DNA from: Oscillospiraceae bacterium
GTDB lineage: Bacteria; Bacillota; Clostridia; Oscillospirales; Oscillospiraceae
Direction: 5' to 3'
Assembly: GCA_015068325.1 (NCBI GenBank)
Contig: SVKQ01000015.1
Coordinates: 164,703 to 228,702 of the forward strand
DNA length: 64,000 bases
This document shows positions 17,196-26,488 of the stretch, piece by piece. The notes under the pieces were generated by a model. The model made no database searches, was not told the DNA's origin, and was given only the letters and a program-made list of their open reading frames with translations. How positions within the stretch are numbered: position 1 is the stretch's first letter; each line of letters opens with the position of its first letter. Made by a program: the position numbers and the translations under genes.

Positions 17196-18749
17196 TTACT
17201 TGGCGTACTCCACGACCTTGGTCTCGCGCAGCACGTGGACCTTGATCTGGCCGGGATACTCCAGTTCGTTCTCGATGCGCTTGGCCAACTCCCGGGCCAG
17301 GATGACCATGTCGTCCTCGCTGACCTGCTCGGGCTTGACCATCACGCGCACCTCGCGGCCGGCCTGGATGGCATAGCTCTTCTCAACGCCGGGATAGGTT
17401 CCGGTGATCTCCTCCAGCTTCTCCAGACGCTTGATATAGTTCTCCAGGTTCTCGCGGCGGGCACCGGGGCGGGCGGCGGAGATGGCGTCGGCCGCCTGCA
17501 CCAAGCAGGCTACCAGCGTCTTGCACTCAACGTCGCCATGATGGGCCTGCACCGCGTGGATGATGTCCTCTTTCTCCTTGTACTTGCGCAGATACTCCAC
17601 GCCCAGGGCCACATGTGTGCCCTCGAACTCGTGGTCCAGCGCCTTGCCGATGTCGTGCAGCAGTCCGGCCCGCTTGGCGGCGTGGACGTCGGCGCCCAGC
17701 TCGGCGGCCATCATGCCGGCGATGTGGGACACCTCAATGGAGTGCTGCAGCACATTCTGGCCGTAGCTGGTGCGGTAGTGGAGCTTGCCCAGCAGCTTCT
17801 GCAGCTCGGGATGCAGGCTTCGCACGCCGGTCTCCAGTACGGCGCGCTCCCCCTCGGAGCGGATAACGCCGTCCACCTCGCGGCGGGCCTTCTCCACCAT
17901 CTCCTCGATGTGGGTGGGATGGATGCGTCCGTCGGCGATCAGCTTGGTCAGAGCCAGACGGGCCACCTCGCGGCGGACCGGCTCAAAGCAGGACACAGTG
18001 ATGGCCTCGGGCGTATCGTCGATGATCAGATCCGCACCGGTCAGGGTCTCCAGCGTGCGGATGTTGCGGCCTTCGCGGCCGATGATGCGGCCCTTCATCT
18101 CGTCATTGGGCAGGGGTACCACACTGACGGTGATTTCAGCCACATGATCGGCGGCACAGCGCTGGATGGCGGTGGCGACGATCTCGCGTGCGCGCTGATC
18201 GGCCTCCTCACGGGCACGGGCCTCGATCTCCTTGATCTTAAGGGCGGTCTCATGGGTCACGTCGGCTTCCACCTGCTCAATGAGATAGGCCTTGGCCTGC
18301 TCAGCGGTGAAGCCAGAGATGCGCTCCAGCATCTCGGTCTGGCTGCGCTTGATGAGCCGGATCTCCTCCTGCTCTTTCTCGGCGGCGGCGTGCTTGGCAG
18401 CCAGCGCCTCCTCCTTGCGTTCGATGGACTCGGTCTTGCGGTCGATGTTCTCTTCTTTCTGCTGCAGTCTGCGCTCCTGCTTCTGCAGGTCGGCGCGGCG
18501 CTCCTTGACTTCCTTCTCGTATTCATTTCGAGAGCGCAGGATCTCCTCCTTGGCTTCCACCAGGGCCTCGCGTTTCTTGCTCTCAGCGTTCTTGATGGCT
18601 TCGTTGACGATACGAAGCGCTTCCTCCTCCGCGTCAGCGATCTTGCGCTCGTCGCGCTTCGCCTTCTGCTGATGGATCAGAATACAAGCCAGGATGCCAA
18701 GCCCGAACGCCGCGACCGCCATGACGATGGCGATCCAAAGTTCGATCAT
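17196..18749 (-). CDS. rny: Ribonuclease Y
   Basis: RNase Y is the membrane-anchored endoribonuclease that initiates mRNA decay in Firmicutes. The 517-residue protein has an N-terminal transmembrane helix ([20 protein letters not shown]), a long charged coiled coil to about residue 200, a KH domain with [15 protein letters not shown], and an HD domain with [12 protein letters not shown] and the following histidines. All parts are intact and the length is normal. A GGAGGAAACC site precedes the ATG. A strong promoter lies at 18890-18918, leaving a structured leader of about 130 bases. Confidence 0.98.
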   Translation of the reverse strand: MIELWIAIVMAVAAFGLGILACILIHQQKAKRDERKIADAEEEALRIVNEAIKNAESKKREALVEAKEEILRSRNEYEKEVKERRADLQKQERRLQQKEENIDRKTESIERKEEALAAKHAAAEKEQEEIRLIKRSQTEMLERISGFTAEQAKAYLIEQVEADVTHETALKIKEIEARAREEADQRAREIVATAIQRCAADHVAEITVSVVPLPNDEMKGRIIGREGRNIRTLETLTGADLIIDDTPEAITVSCFEPVRREVARLALTKLIADGRIHPTHIEEMVEKARREVDGVIRSEGERAVLETGVRSLHPELQKLLGKLHYRTSYGQNVLQHSIEVSHIAGMMAAELGADVHAAKRAGLLHDIGKALDHEFEGTHVALGVEYLRKYKEKEDIIHAVQAHHGDVECKTLVACLVQAADAISAARPGARRENLENYIKRLEKLEEITGTYPGVEKSYAIQAGREVRVMVKPEQVSEDDMVILARELAKRIENELEYPGQIKVHVLRETKVVEYAK

Positions 18750-18831
18750 TGGTTTCCTCCTGACAGTTTTTTGGGGTGTATCAAAACGGCTGTCCGTTCA
18801 ACATGTAGAAAATAATCGAAAGACTCCCCTG

Positions 18832-18863
18832 AAACCGGCGCGGGCCAAGCTGTGCGCCGGTTT
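18832..18863 (-). promoter_or_regulatory. Hairpin in the rny 5' leader
   Basis: AAACCGGCGC (18832-18841) pairs perfectly with GCGCCGGTTT (18854-18863). It lies downstream of the predicted rny promoter, so it should form in the rny leader; it also lies beyond the end of the amidase gene and could end that transcript, though no U-run follows on the minus strand. Confidence 0.5.
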
Positions 18864-18889
18864 ATATCTTCCGATAATAATCCTTGCTA

Positions 18890-18918
18890 ATTTTAACCGC
18901 TTTGTATAAAACTGTCAA
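18890..18918 (-). promoter_or_regulatory. Promoter of rny
   Basis: On the minus strand TTGACA (18918-18913) and TAAAAT (18895-18890) are 17 bases apart, a near-consensus promoter directed at rny. Confidence 0.75.
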
Positions 18919-18946
18919 GATGCAACTGCAAAAATTGTGACTTTTC

Positions 18947-19690
18947 CTATATCCGGATATATTCAGCGGAGGCATAGCCCTGTATGCCGTTGTAGGTCAC
19001 GGTGTACCACCCGTTCCACCGGCCGCACACGGTGACGGCGGCCCCGTTGGGCATGCGCTCCAGAACGGGACTGTCGGTGGACGGGCCGCCCCGCAGGTTC
19101 AGCGCGCCGCCCCGGGTGACCACTGTGGCCGGCTGGTCCAGGCACACCTCCACAAACGGGATACCGAAATACGCGGCCAGGGCCTGTACCAGCGCACGGG
19201 CAATGGTCACCACGCTGCTCTCGATCCACAGGGCGTCGGCCACATTGTCGTGATAGCCGATCTCCACCAGCACCGCCGGCATGCGGGGCTGACGCACCTC
19301 GCCCAGCGCGGTGGTGGCGCGGATGTTGACCCGCTCCGGCAGCGGATAGATCTGCCGCAGCTCATCGACGATCAGCTGTGCGCCCCGCCGGCCGTTGGAG
19401 GAGGTGGGGTAATAGAAGGCAATGATCCCGCGGACACTCCCTTCGCTGGCGCCGTCGCCGGAGGCGTTGGAGTGCAGCGCCAGATAGAAGTCGTAGTTCC
19501 CCTGATTTCCCAACCGGATGGAACTGACAGCGGTCATCTCCGGCGTGTTGCGGCCATAGGTGATGCCACTGGCACGCAGGTACGGCTCCATGGCGTCGGC
19601 GATCTGGTTCATCCAGTACTCCTCACTGCCGCTGCCGGTGATATAGGGATTGTATTCCTGTGTGGACGGGCTCAAAAAGACGCTGGGCAT
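18947..19690 (-). CDS. N-acetylmuramoyl-L-alanine amidase-like protein with SH3 domain
   Basis: The first roughly 170 residues resemble the zinc amidase (Amidase_3) that cuts the bond between muramic acid and the stem peptide: Glu in GSEEYWMNQIADAM, the His of YLALHSNASGDG, and the late catalytic Glu in VLVEIGYHDN. The usual first zinc-ligand motif DPGHGG is replaced by LSPSTQEYN. Residues about 180-247 form a bacterial SH3 domain (LNLRGGPSTDSPVLERMPNG ... GYASAEYI). No signal peptide is seen. The ATG has a GGGGAA-type site. Activity is likely but not certain because of the altered ligand. Confidence 0.8.
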   Translation of the reverse strand: MPSVFLSPSTQEYNPYITGSGSEEYWMNQIADAMEPYLRASGITYGRNTPEMTAVSSIRLGNQGNYDFYLALHSNASGDGASEGSVRGIIAFYYPTSSNGRRGAQLIVDELRQIYPLPERVNIRATTALGEVRQPRMPAVLVEIGYHDNVADALWIESSVVTIARALVQALAAYFGIPFVEVCLDQPATVVTRGGALNLRGGPSTDSPVLERMPNGAAVTVCGRWNGWYTVTYNGIQGYASAEYIRI

Positions 19691-19798
19691 GGCACTTCCC
19701 CTTTCATTTTATTTTCTGCCTCAGTATATGGTCTTTTCCCCGCCGGTGTGATACAATGATAACTCCACGATATGTTTTTCGGAAAGGCGGATGCATCG

Positions 19799-21028
19799 AT
19801 GAAGGCACAGCGGCCCTATGAACAGGTCTCCATCACAGCCAAGGGCGAAGCGGCTCTGACCGGCGGACACCCCTGGGTCTATGAGGGGGAGATCACCGCC
19901 GTGAACGGCCCGGTGGAGGACGGCTCGCTGGTGGATGTGACCGGCCCCAAAGGGGCGTATCTGGGCACCGGCTTTTACAATTCCCATTCCTTCATCCGGG
20001 TACGGCTCCTCTCCCGCAACGCCAACGACCGGTTCGACGAATCCTTCTGGCGGCGGCGCATCCAGTACGCCTGGAACTACCGCAAGACTGTCATGGGCGG
20101 CGCGGACAGCCGCTGCTGCCGCATCATCTTCGGCGAGGCCGACCAGTTCCCCGGCCTGACGGTGGACCGTTTCGAGAGCGTGCTGGTGGCACAGGTCCTC
20201 TCCCTGGGCATGGAGCGGATCAAGCCCCTGCTGTTTCCTCTGCTGGTGGACGTGCTCCGCGCCGACGGTCAGGAGATCGTCGGTATTTACGAGCGCAACG
20301 ACGTATCCCTGCGGGAGCGGGAGGGCATGACCCAGGGCAAGGACTGGTATCCCTTGCCCGGTGAGCCTGTGCCGGCGTCCACATCGGTTGATATAACGGA
20401 AAACGGTCTGGTTTACGCGGTGGACTTTATCAACGGGCAAAAGACCGGCTTCTTCCTGGACCAGAAATACAACCGCCTGGCGGTGTCAAAGCTGGCAGCG
20501 GGACGTACGGTGCTGGACTGCTTCACCCACACCGGCTCCTTCGCGCTGAACGCCGCCCGGGGCGGTGCGGCGCACGTCACAGCCGTGGATGTGAGCGAAT
20601 ACGCCGTGGCCTGCGCCCGGGAGAACGCCCGCCGCAACGGGCTGGACGGCGTGATGGACTGCGTGTGCGCCAACGTGTTTGATCTGCTGCCGCAGCTGGC
20701 GGACCAGCCGCCCCGTTACGACTTCATCATTCTGGACCCGCCGGCCTTCACCAAAAGCCGCCGAGCCACAGATGGCGCACTGCGGGGCTACAAGGAGATC
20801 AACTACCGGGCCATGAAACTGCTGCCCCGGGGCGGTTATCTGGCCACCTGCTCCTGCAGCCATTTTGCCACAGAGGAATTGTTCCGCCGGATGCTGCGTG
20901 CCGCCGCCCGGGACGCAGGCGTCCAGCTGCGGCAGATCGAGGCCCGGCAGCAGTGCGCCGATCACCCCATTCTCTGGGGTGTGGAGGAGACCGACTACCT
21001 GAAGTTCTTTCTCTTCCAGGTCATCTGA
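19799..21028 (+). CDS. RlmI-type class I rRNA methyltransferase
   Basis: Proteins of this layout (PUA domain, then a Rossmann methyltransferase) methylate a cytosine in 23S rRNA. The ATG at 19799 (MKAQRPYEQVSITAKGE) gives 409 residues and follows GGAAAGG; an in-frame ATG at 19772 lacks a site. The N-terminal GGHPWVYEGEI is the PUA-like part. The SAM-binding block is TVLDCFTHTGSFALNAARGG, and the active region has DFIILDPPAFTKS and a cysteine pair in ATCSCSHF. Exact target base is not known. It is divergent from the amidase gene. Confidence 0.9.
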   Translation: MKAQRPYEQVSITAKGEAALTGGHPWVYEGEITAVNGPVEDGSLVDVTGPKGAYLGTGFYNSHSFIRVRLLSRNANDRFDESFWRRRIQYAWNYRKTVMGGADSRCCRIIFGEADQFPGLTVDRFESVLVAQVLSLGMERIKPLLFPLLVDVLRADGQEIVGIYERNDVSLREREGMTQGKDWYPLPGEPVPASTSVDITENGLVYAVDFINGQKTGFFLDQKYNRLAVSKLAAGRTVLDCFTHTGSFALNAARGGAAHVTAVDVSEYAVACARENARRNGLDGVMDCVCANVFDLLPQLADQPPRYDFIILDPPAFTKSRRATDGALRGYKEINYRAMKLLPRGGYLATCSCSHFATEELFRRMLRAAARDAGVQLRQIEARQQCADHPILWGVEETDYLKFFLFQVI

Positions 21029-21056
21029 CATTGTTATCATTTGTCACGAAATCGTC

Positions 21057-21090
21057 ACCCTCCCTTTACGATTTATCGGCAAAGGGAGGG
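21057..21090 (+). terminator. Stem-loop after the RlmI-type gene
   Basis: CCCTCCCTTT pairs with AAAGGGAGGG around a 13-base loop, about 30 bases past the stop codon. Only a weak T-run follows, so it is a probable rather than certain terminator. Confidence 0.55.
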
Positions 21091-21150
21091 TATACTCCTA
21101 TTTGGCTGACCGGCCGATCTTACCCATACAGAAAGGAACCTGACTATCAT

Positions 21151-22281
21151 ATGAGCAAAGGATTCAAAATCACCGCTATCGTGCTGGCCCTGCTCCTGCT
21201 GGCCGGCTGCACGGCCTTTTCCGCCGTAACGCTGTTCACCGTGCGGGCCATGGCCCAGGAGCGCGAAGAATATGAGGAGGGCGAGTTTGAGGAAAAAGCC
21301 ACCTCCGAGGACGGCGTGGTCATCGCCGGGGAGTACACCATCCGCTCCACCAAGGCCATCTCCGACGCCTACCTCTCCGGCGACAGCAGCAGTCTGAATA
21401 AAAAGGATCGCGAGACGCTGCAGATGGCCTCCGATATCCTGGATGACCTTATCACCGACGGCATGAGCCCTTATGAGAAGGAGCTGGCCGTGTACCACTG
21501 GATGGTACAGCATCTGTCCTATGACGAGGGCGCGCTGCCGGTCATCCCCACTGCTGAGGATGACAGCGACAACCCCTACGGCGTGCTGAAGTACCACAAC
21601 GCCGTTTGTGTGGGGTACGCCACTACCTTCCGGCTGTTCATGCAGATGCTGGAGATCCCCTGCATGGTGGTGCACAACAGCGAGCTGTTCCACTCTTGGG
21701 ATCTGGTGCAGCTGGACGGTCACTGGTACCATGTGGACATCTACTCCGACGTGGGGCAGACCGGCTATGCCAACTTCAACCTGCCAGACAGCATCCAGCT
21801 GGGGCACCAGAACTGGGACACGGACTTCTACCCCGCCGCTGATGCGCTGACCTACAACATGGCCTGGCAGAACCGGGCCGACATCGCCGGCATCTATGAC
21901 GCACCTGCCGCGCTGCGGCAGGCCATCGACACGGCAGCGCCCGCCTTTGCGCTCCACTTCACCGGCGAGATGAACGGCAGTGAGACGGAGTTGGCGGCGA
22001 ACATGCTCACCGCGCTGGACAATTGTCTGATGAGCACCGGCTATGAGGGCGCCCCGCAGACGATCCGCAGCTGGGATTGGGCCGAGGCCGAGGACGGCTC
22101 CCCCTGTCTGTTGGTCTTCTTCGACTACGGCCGCAGCGGCGGCTATGAGGAGCCGGATGTGGACCCCGAAATGTGGGACAAGGCCGATGCTGCGCTGCAG
22201 GACGCCTTCGGCGACATATTTGACATCTCCATCTACGGCGGCAATGACTATTACGACGATTGGGGAGGGCCCATGGGATGA
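21151..22281 (+). CDS. Transglutaminase-like lipoprotein
   Basis: The start at 21151 gives a lipoprotein signal peptide, MSKGFKITAIVLALLLLAGC, with lipobox LAGC. A transglutaminase/protease-like core follows: the Cys in NAVCVGYATTFRLFMQ, the His in HSWDLVQLDGHWYHVD, and the Asp in that same block (VDIYSD), giving a Cys-His-Asp triad in the usual order. The C-terminal third (about residues 260-376) is an unassigned domain with an acidic end. Its function is probably extracellular peptide processing or binding. It overlaps the next lipoprotein gene by four bases, so the two are co-expressed. Confidence 0.82.
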   Translation: MSKGFKITAIVLALLLLAGCTAFSAVTLFTVRAMAQEREEYEEGEFEEKATSEDGVVIAGEYTIRSTKAISDAYLSGDSSSLNKKDRETLQMASDILDDLITDGMSPYEKELAVYHWMVQHLSYDEGALPVIPTAEDDSDNPYGVLKYHNAVCVGYATTFRLFMQMLEIPCMVVHNSELFHSWDLVQLDGHWYHVDIYSDVGQTGYANFNLPDSIQLGHQNWDTDFYPAADALTYNMAWQNRADIAGIYDAPAALRQAIDTAAPAFALHFTGEMNGSETELAANMLTALDNCLMSTGYEGAPQTIRSWDWAEAEDGSPCLLVFFDYGRSGGYEEPDVDPEMWDKADAALQDAFGDIFDISIYGGNDYYDDWGGPMG

Positions 22282-22775
22282 GACGCTCTGCAACGAAGCG
22301 GCTCCTGCCGCTGGCGCTGGCTGCAGCGCTGCTGCTCACCGGCTGCGGCGGCCACCGGAACAACACCGTCAGTATGGCCGGTTTGCAGGAGAACATGCTG
22401 GCAGCGGCCCCCTCCCTGCCGGAGATGGTATCCGTCAGCGATGAGACAGAAAACGCCCCGGAGCTGTTCGGCTACCTCAGCGACCTGGACTACGGCAAGG
22501 TGGAGCACTTCTTCCTCAGCTATTCTGCCAAAGGTCTGGCCGACGAGATCGCCGTGATCACCGTCAAGAACGGCAGCGATGTGTCGGCAGCGGAGCAATC
22601 CCTGCAGCGCCACCTGGCGGACCGCACCCGCCTGTACGAGCAGTACCAGCCTGATCAGCTCCAGCGCGTGGAGGGGGCGCAGATCTTCACCCGGGACCAG
22701 TATGCGGTGCTGATCGTCTGCGATGAGGCGGACGCGGTGAGGGATGCGTTCACGCAGGCCACTGCCGAGGGATGA
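22278..22775 (+). CDS. DUF4358-family lipoprotein
   Basis: The ATG at 22278 overlaps the upstream stop (ATGA) and follows GGAGGG. The 165-residue product has a signal peptide with lipobox LLTGC, then a single domain matching the pattern of DUF4358 proteins of Clostridia: NMLAAAPSLPEMVSV, a central FLSYSAKGLADEIAVITVKNG segment, and a C-terminal QYAVLIVCDEADAV. The function of this family is unknown. Being coupled to a transglutaminase-like lipoprotein suggests a shared surface role. Confidence 0.8.
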   Translation: MRRSATKRLLPLALAAALLLTGCGGHRNNTVSMAGLQENMLAAAPSLPEMVSVSDETENAPELFGYLSDLDYGKVEHFFLSYSAKGLADEIAVITVKNGSDVSAAEQSLQRHLADRTRLYEQYQPDQLQRVEGAQIFTRDQYAVLIVCDEADAVRDAFTQATAEG

Positions 22776-22787
22776 ACACAGAAAAAT

Positions 22788-22820
22788 CGCGGGATGCCGG
22801 ACGGCATCCCGCGGTTTTTC
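22788..22820. terminator. Bidirectional terminator
   Basis: CGCGGGATGCC (22788-22798) pairs with GGCATCCCGCG (22803-22813), followed by a T-rich run on the plus strand and preceded by an A-run that serves the minus strand. It separates two convergent genes. Confidence 0.9.
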
Positions 22821-22825
22821 TCTTT

Positions 22826-24604
22826 TTATTCGCTGACCACGGTGGGATCCTTGGGAACGGGGATCGCCACCTCCAGACTGTAGATATCCTGGGCGATCCC
22901 GCCGGCGCCGGCGTAATAGCGGATCCGCACCTGGTCGCCCACGTTCAGCAGCACCAGCTCCGGAACCTCTGCCGCCGCGGCGCTGAACCAGCCGTCTCCG
23001 CTGTCCAGCAGCACATAGTAGCGGGTGTTGCCATCCATGACGGCGGAGCGGATCTCCGTCACCACGCCCGTCACCTCGGACAGCGCCAAGTCGTCGGGCT
23101 CCACGGCGGTGTCCTCCTGGTCGATGAGTCCGTTGTTGAAGAGCATCTGCCGGTAGTTGCTCTGACAGTCGGCCACGGTGGCGCCGGTAGCCACGATCTG
23201 ATACTGGCTCACGTTCACCATAGCGTACATCTTCACCAGCCCCGCCGCGTCCTTCAGCGCCATGAAATAGGTGGGCTGGTCGGAGATGTTCAGCAGCAGC
23301 GGGAAAGTCGCGTCGTAGTGCATCTGCTGCACCTGGCCCTCGGCGCTGTCCATGGCGGAGAACTCCTCGGCGCCGGCGATGGAATAGAACCGGGTCTCCT
23401 TGGTGCGCTGGTTGGACAGGATGAAGCCGATGTTGGACTCGTCGCTGACCACGGAGGTGATGCCGGTGTACATATACACGTCGTCGTCCACCGCCAGATA
23501 GTTGTAGCCGTCAGTGGTCACAGTCACGTCCCGCTGGCCAAAGATGGAGTTGAAAAAGCCGTTGACGTAGGTACCGTGGTAGTCATACTGCTGCAGGATC
23601 AGGTCGGCGGTGTACACGTGATCCACCCACTCCGGCACGTCCGCCACGTCGTAATAGGTGCACTCGCCGGTAACGGCGTTCACCAGCACGGCGCCGTTGA
23701 TGTCCGTGCCGCCGAAGAGTCCGATGGTCTTGGTGATGCGGGGACACACCCAGTAGGGGTTGCCCTCCTCGTCGATCTCAAAGGCGGGGTTGTCGAACAT
23801 ATAGGTGGGATAATGAAAGCGCAGGTAGCGGTACAGGTTGCGGCCGAAGTGCTCCGCCGTGGTGTAGCGGATCCCCTCCTGCAGCCGCACCACCTCCACG
23901 TTTTGTGTCACCATGTCGATGATCAGATAGGCAGGCAGGCCCTTGGAACGGTTGTTGAACCACTTGATGATGTCGCCGTAGCGCAGCGGCGTGACGCGTA
24001 CCGGGCGTCCCCTGTAGTTGATCTGGGTGTAGTCATCGGCCACCTCGAACTGGCTGACCATGTCCGCCAGCTCACCCAGCTTGCGGTTGCCCAACTTCAT
24101 GGCGCTGGCGGCATCCAACATGGGGATCTGCTTGAAAGAGATTTCCTCCACCTCGGCGGCGAAGTCGCCGGGGTTGACCTCCAGCAGATCGCGGTAGCTG
24201 GCGGCTCGAAACAGTTGCCAGCCCACGATGCCGCCCACGATGGCCGTGGCCAGCATCAGCGCAGTGATCATCAGCGGGATCTTGCACTGCTTCTTCACAA
24301 ATCCGAAGTAGCCTTTGACCCCCTCCCCCTGGAAACCGGAGGTCAGCACAGCGCACAGGGCGTAGACCACGCACAGCAGGATGATGAATATGTAGAATTC
24401 CCGGGCCTTCAGGTTGATGGGCGGCAGGGCAATATAATAGTAGACAGCGCCGAACACCAGCGTGACCAGCAGATTGATGGCAGTACGGCCCAGGGGCGTA
24501 CCGATGCTCTTGCGCTCCTTCTTGGGGCGGTTGGCCCGGCGGGCTGTGAAGGGGTTCTGGCCCGCAAAGCCCTCAAAGCCAGGATCGTTCCAATTGACGT
24601 TCAT
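22826..24604 (-). CDS. Large membrane-anchored protein of unknown function
   Basis: The ATG at 24604 gives MNVNWNDPGFEGFAGQNPF and 592 residues. A basic cytoplasmic segment (about residues 1-35) is followed by three hydrophobic helices (TAINLLVTLVFGAVYYYIAL, IFIILLCVVYALCAV, IPLMITALMLATAIVGGIVG), so roughly 445 residues lie outside the membrane. That part has repeated YxxDV/ITG strands, and its C-terminal VVTEIRSAVMDGNTRYYVLL looks like a small OB-like domain. I do not recognise a named family. A GAAAGGAG site precedes the start. It is convergent with the lipoprotein pair and divergent from the GntR gene. Confidence 0.75.
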   Translation of the reverse strand: MNVNWNDPGFEGFAGQNPFTARRANRPKKERKSIGTPLGRTAINLLVTLVFGAVYYYIALPPINLKAREFYIFIILLCVVYALCAVLTSGFQGEGVKGYFGFVKKQCKIPLMITALMLATAIVGGIVGWQLFRAASYRDLLEVNPGDFAAEVEEISFKQIPMLDAASAMKLGNRKLGELADMVSQFEVADDYTQINYRGRPVRVTPLRYGDIIKWFNNRSKGLPAYLIIDMVTQNVEVVRLQEGIRYTTAEHFGRNLYRYLRFHYPTYMFDNPAFEIDEEGNPYWVCPRITKTIGLFGGTDINGAVLVNAVTGECTYYDVADVPEWVDHVYTADLILQQYDYHGTYVNGFFNSIFGQRDVTVTTDGYNYLAVDDDVYMYTGITSVVSDESNIGFILSNQRTKETRFYSIAGAEEFSAMDSAEGQVQQMHYDATFPLLLNISDQPTYFMALKDAAGLVKMYAMVNVSQYQIVATGATVADCQSNYRQMLFNNGLIDQEDTAVEPDDLALSEVTGVVTEIRSAVMDGNTRYYVLLDSGDGWFSAAAAEVPELVLLNVGDQVRIRYYAGAGGIAQDIYSLEVAIPVPKDPTVVSE

Positions 24605-24701
24605 AGGCGTGCTCCTTTCTCGCGGAGGCGGCAGGGTCTGTATGGTGCAGTATATCATCTTCCGCCCGGTTTGAAAAGTCCTTTCTTGCTGTAAGTTCCT
24701 C

Positions 24702-24730
24702 TTGACCCTTTGCATATTTTGTATTATAAT
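24702..24730 (+). promoter_or_regulatory. Promoter of the GntR-family operon
   Basis: TTGACC (24702-24707) and TATAAT (24725-24730) are 17 bases apart, about 25 bases before the GntR start codon. Confidence 0.85.
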
Positions 24731-24753
24731 GATTAATGCAAGGAGGTAAGCAC

Positions 24754-25125
24754 ATGTTTTTGACAGTCGATTTTTCCAGCAGCGTCCCGCTGTATCTGCA
24801 GCTGCGCAACCAGATCGTGGTGGGCATTGCGGAGGGGAAGCTGGTCCCCGGCGAGCGGCTTCCCACCATCCGCGCCCTGGCGGAGGAGAGCGGCATCAAT
24901 ATGATGACGGTCTCCAAGGCATATCAGATCCTCCGGCAGGAGGGCTACATCGTCACCGACCGACGGAACGGCGCCACCGTGGCGGCTAAAAATGAGGTGT
25001 GCGTGGGGCCGGACACCCTGCGGGAGCTGCGGCTGCGGCTGTCGGAGCTGCGGCTGTCCGGCATGAGCAAGGTTGATATCCTGGCCCTGTGCGAAAAGCT
25101 GTACGAGGAGGGTGATGGCAAATGA
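24754..25125 (+). CDS. GntR-family transcriptional regulator, YtrA type
   Basis: The ATG at 24754 follows AGGAGG and gives 123 residues. The N-terminal winged helix-turn-helix of the GntR family is clear (PLYLQLRNQIVVGIAEGKLVPGERLPTIRAL, then GINMMTVSKAYQIL as the recognition region). Only about 45 residues follow, too short for a ligand-binding domain, which is the mark of the YtrA subfamily. These usually repress the operon they start. The next gene overlaps it by four bases and codes for a membrane protein, so that is the likely target. Confidence 0.92.
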   Translation: MFLTVDFSSSVPLYLQLRNQIVVGIAEGKLVPGERLPTIRALAEESGINMMTVSKAYQILRQEGYIVTDRRNGATVAAKNEVCVGPDTLRELRLRLSELRLSGMSKVDILALCEKLYEEGDGK

Positions 25126-26444
25126 TGAAAACCGCTCTGTGGCTCAGTGTTTTCTGGGTCGTGCCCCTGATGTACTGGATGCTGGCCAACGAGACAAAAT
25201 TCAAGAAGAATCTGGTGCTGGGAGTCACGCTCCCCCAAGCAGCCCGGCAGGATGAGGCGGTGCAGCGGGAGATCCGCAGCTTCCTCCGCTCTCTGCGGGT
25301 GGTCTGCATTGCTCTCCTGCTGCTGATCGTCCCCTGCCTTCTGCCGGCGGCAGACAGGTATATGATGACCCTTTGGTGCTTGTGGCTCCTGGCCGCCATC
25401 GTGGCGCCCTATGCCCCCTACGTGATCTGCCGGCGGCGCCTGCTGGAGCTGAAGGACCGGCGGGGCTGGACCCAGACTCGCCGGACGGCAATGGTCAATA
25501 CGGCAGCCCTGTCCCCCAGCCGGTGGCTGCCCCCCTGGCTATTCCTGCCGTCGGTGCTCCTGTGCCTGGTCCCGATACTCTACGACCGGGCGATGACAGT
25601 GATGTACGCGGCGATGGCGGTGCTCTGCCTGTTGTTTTGGTTCGGATACCGCTATCTATACCGCAACAAAGCGGAAATGGTGGACGGCAACACGGAGCTG
25701 ACCAAGGTCCTCTCCCAGATCCGCAAACGCAACTGGGGCTCCATGTGGCTGATCACCGCTTACGCCATGGCGGCCCTGTGCCTGGGCATGTCCCTCTGGA
25801 CCCGTATCCCGTGGCTGGGTCTGTCCCTGACCGTGCTGATCACGATAGCCCTCTGTGTCGCCGCCGTCTGCACCGAGATGCGGACCCGGCGGCTGCAGGA
25901 GAAACTGACCCGGGACAGCGGCGCAGACTGGTACGTGGACGAGGACAACCGCTGGATCGGTGGCGTGCTGTACTATAACCCCGACGACAGCCGCACCATG
26001 GTCAACAGCCGCATCGGCCTTAACTCCACAGTCAACGTGGCCCACACACCGGGAAAGCTCGTCATGGGCTTCACCCTTCTGATCCTGCTGGCCTTGCCCT
26101 TCTTCGGGCTCTGGATGGACCGAATGAGCACCCAGGACATCAACGTGACCATTGGGGCCGAGCAGCTGGAAGCCGGTTCCTACACCGTCCCGCTGGACCG
26201 GATCGCCGAGGTGGAGCTGCTGGAGACGCTGCCCTCCGACTTGCGGCGGGTGGTGGGGACCAGCGTGAATACCCTCATCAAGGGAGACTTCTCCTCCAAC
26301 CAGACCGGGCGGGTCAAGGCCCTGTTGGACCCCACTGTGGGGCCGTACCTGTTGATTCGCACCACAGACGGCGCCTGCTACCTGCTGGGCACCCGGGACG
26401 CCGCGGCCACCGCAGCTCTGTACGCCCGGCTGGCAGGAGAATAA
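25122..26444 (+). CDS. DUF5808 membrane protein under GntR control
   Basis: This 440-residue protein has about seven hydrophobic segments (around residues 5-22, 60-78, 83-102, 138-155, 160-180, 210-260, 312-332). Between them, WYVDEDNRWIGGVLYYNPDD followed by R-x-G-x-N matches the pattern of DUF5808. The C-terminal 110 residues outside the membrane form a beta-rich, PH-like domain. YtrA-type operons often hold such membrane proteins of unknown function, thought to respond to envelope stress. The start overlaps the GntR stop as ATGATGA, so either of two ATGs may be used. Confidence 0.8.
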   Translation: MMKTALWLSVFWVVPLMYWMLANETKFKKNLVLGVTLPQAARQDEAVQREIRSFLRSLRVVCIALLLLIVPCLLPAADRYMMTLWCLWLLAAIVAPYAPYVICRRRLLELKDRRGWTQTRRTAMVNTAALSPSRWLPPWLFLPSVLLCLVPILYDRAMTVMYAAMAVLCLLFWFGYRYLYRNKAEMVDGNTELTKVLSQIRKRNWGSMWLITAYAMAALCLGMSLWTRIPWLGLSLTVLITIALCVAAVCTEMRTRRLQEKLTRDSGADWYVDEDNRWIGGVLYYNPDDSRTMVNSRIGLNSTVNVAHTPGKLVMGFTLLILLALPFFGLWMDRMSTQDINVTIGAEQLEAGSYTVPLDRIAEVELLETLPSDLRRVVGTSVNTLIKGDFSSNQTGRVKALLDPTVGPYLLIRTTDGACYLLGTRDAAATAALYARLAGE

Positions 26445-26454
26445 ATCGGACGGA

Positions 26455-26488
26455 AAAAAGAGGAGAGCGGCTGCTCTCCTCTTTTTTT
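26455..26488. terminator. Bidirectional terminator
   Basis: GAGGAGAGC (26460-26468) pairs with GCTCTCCTC (26473-26481); a T7 tract follows on the plus strand and an A-run on the other side serves clpC. Confidence 0.9.
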
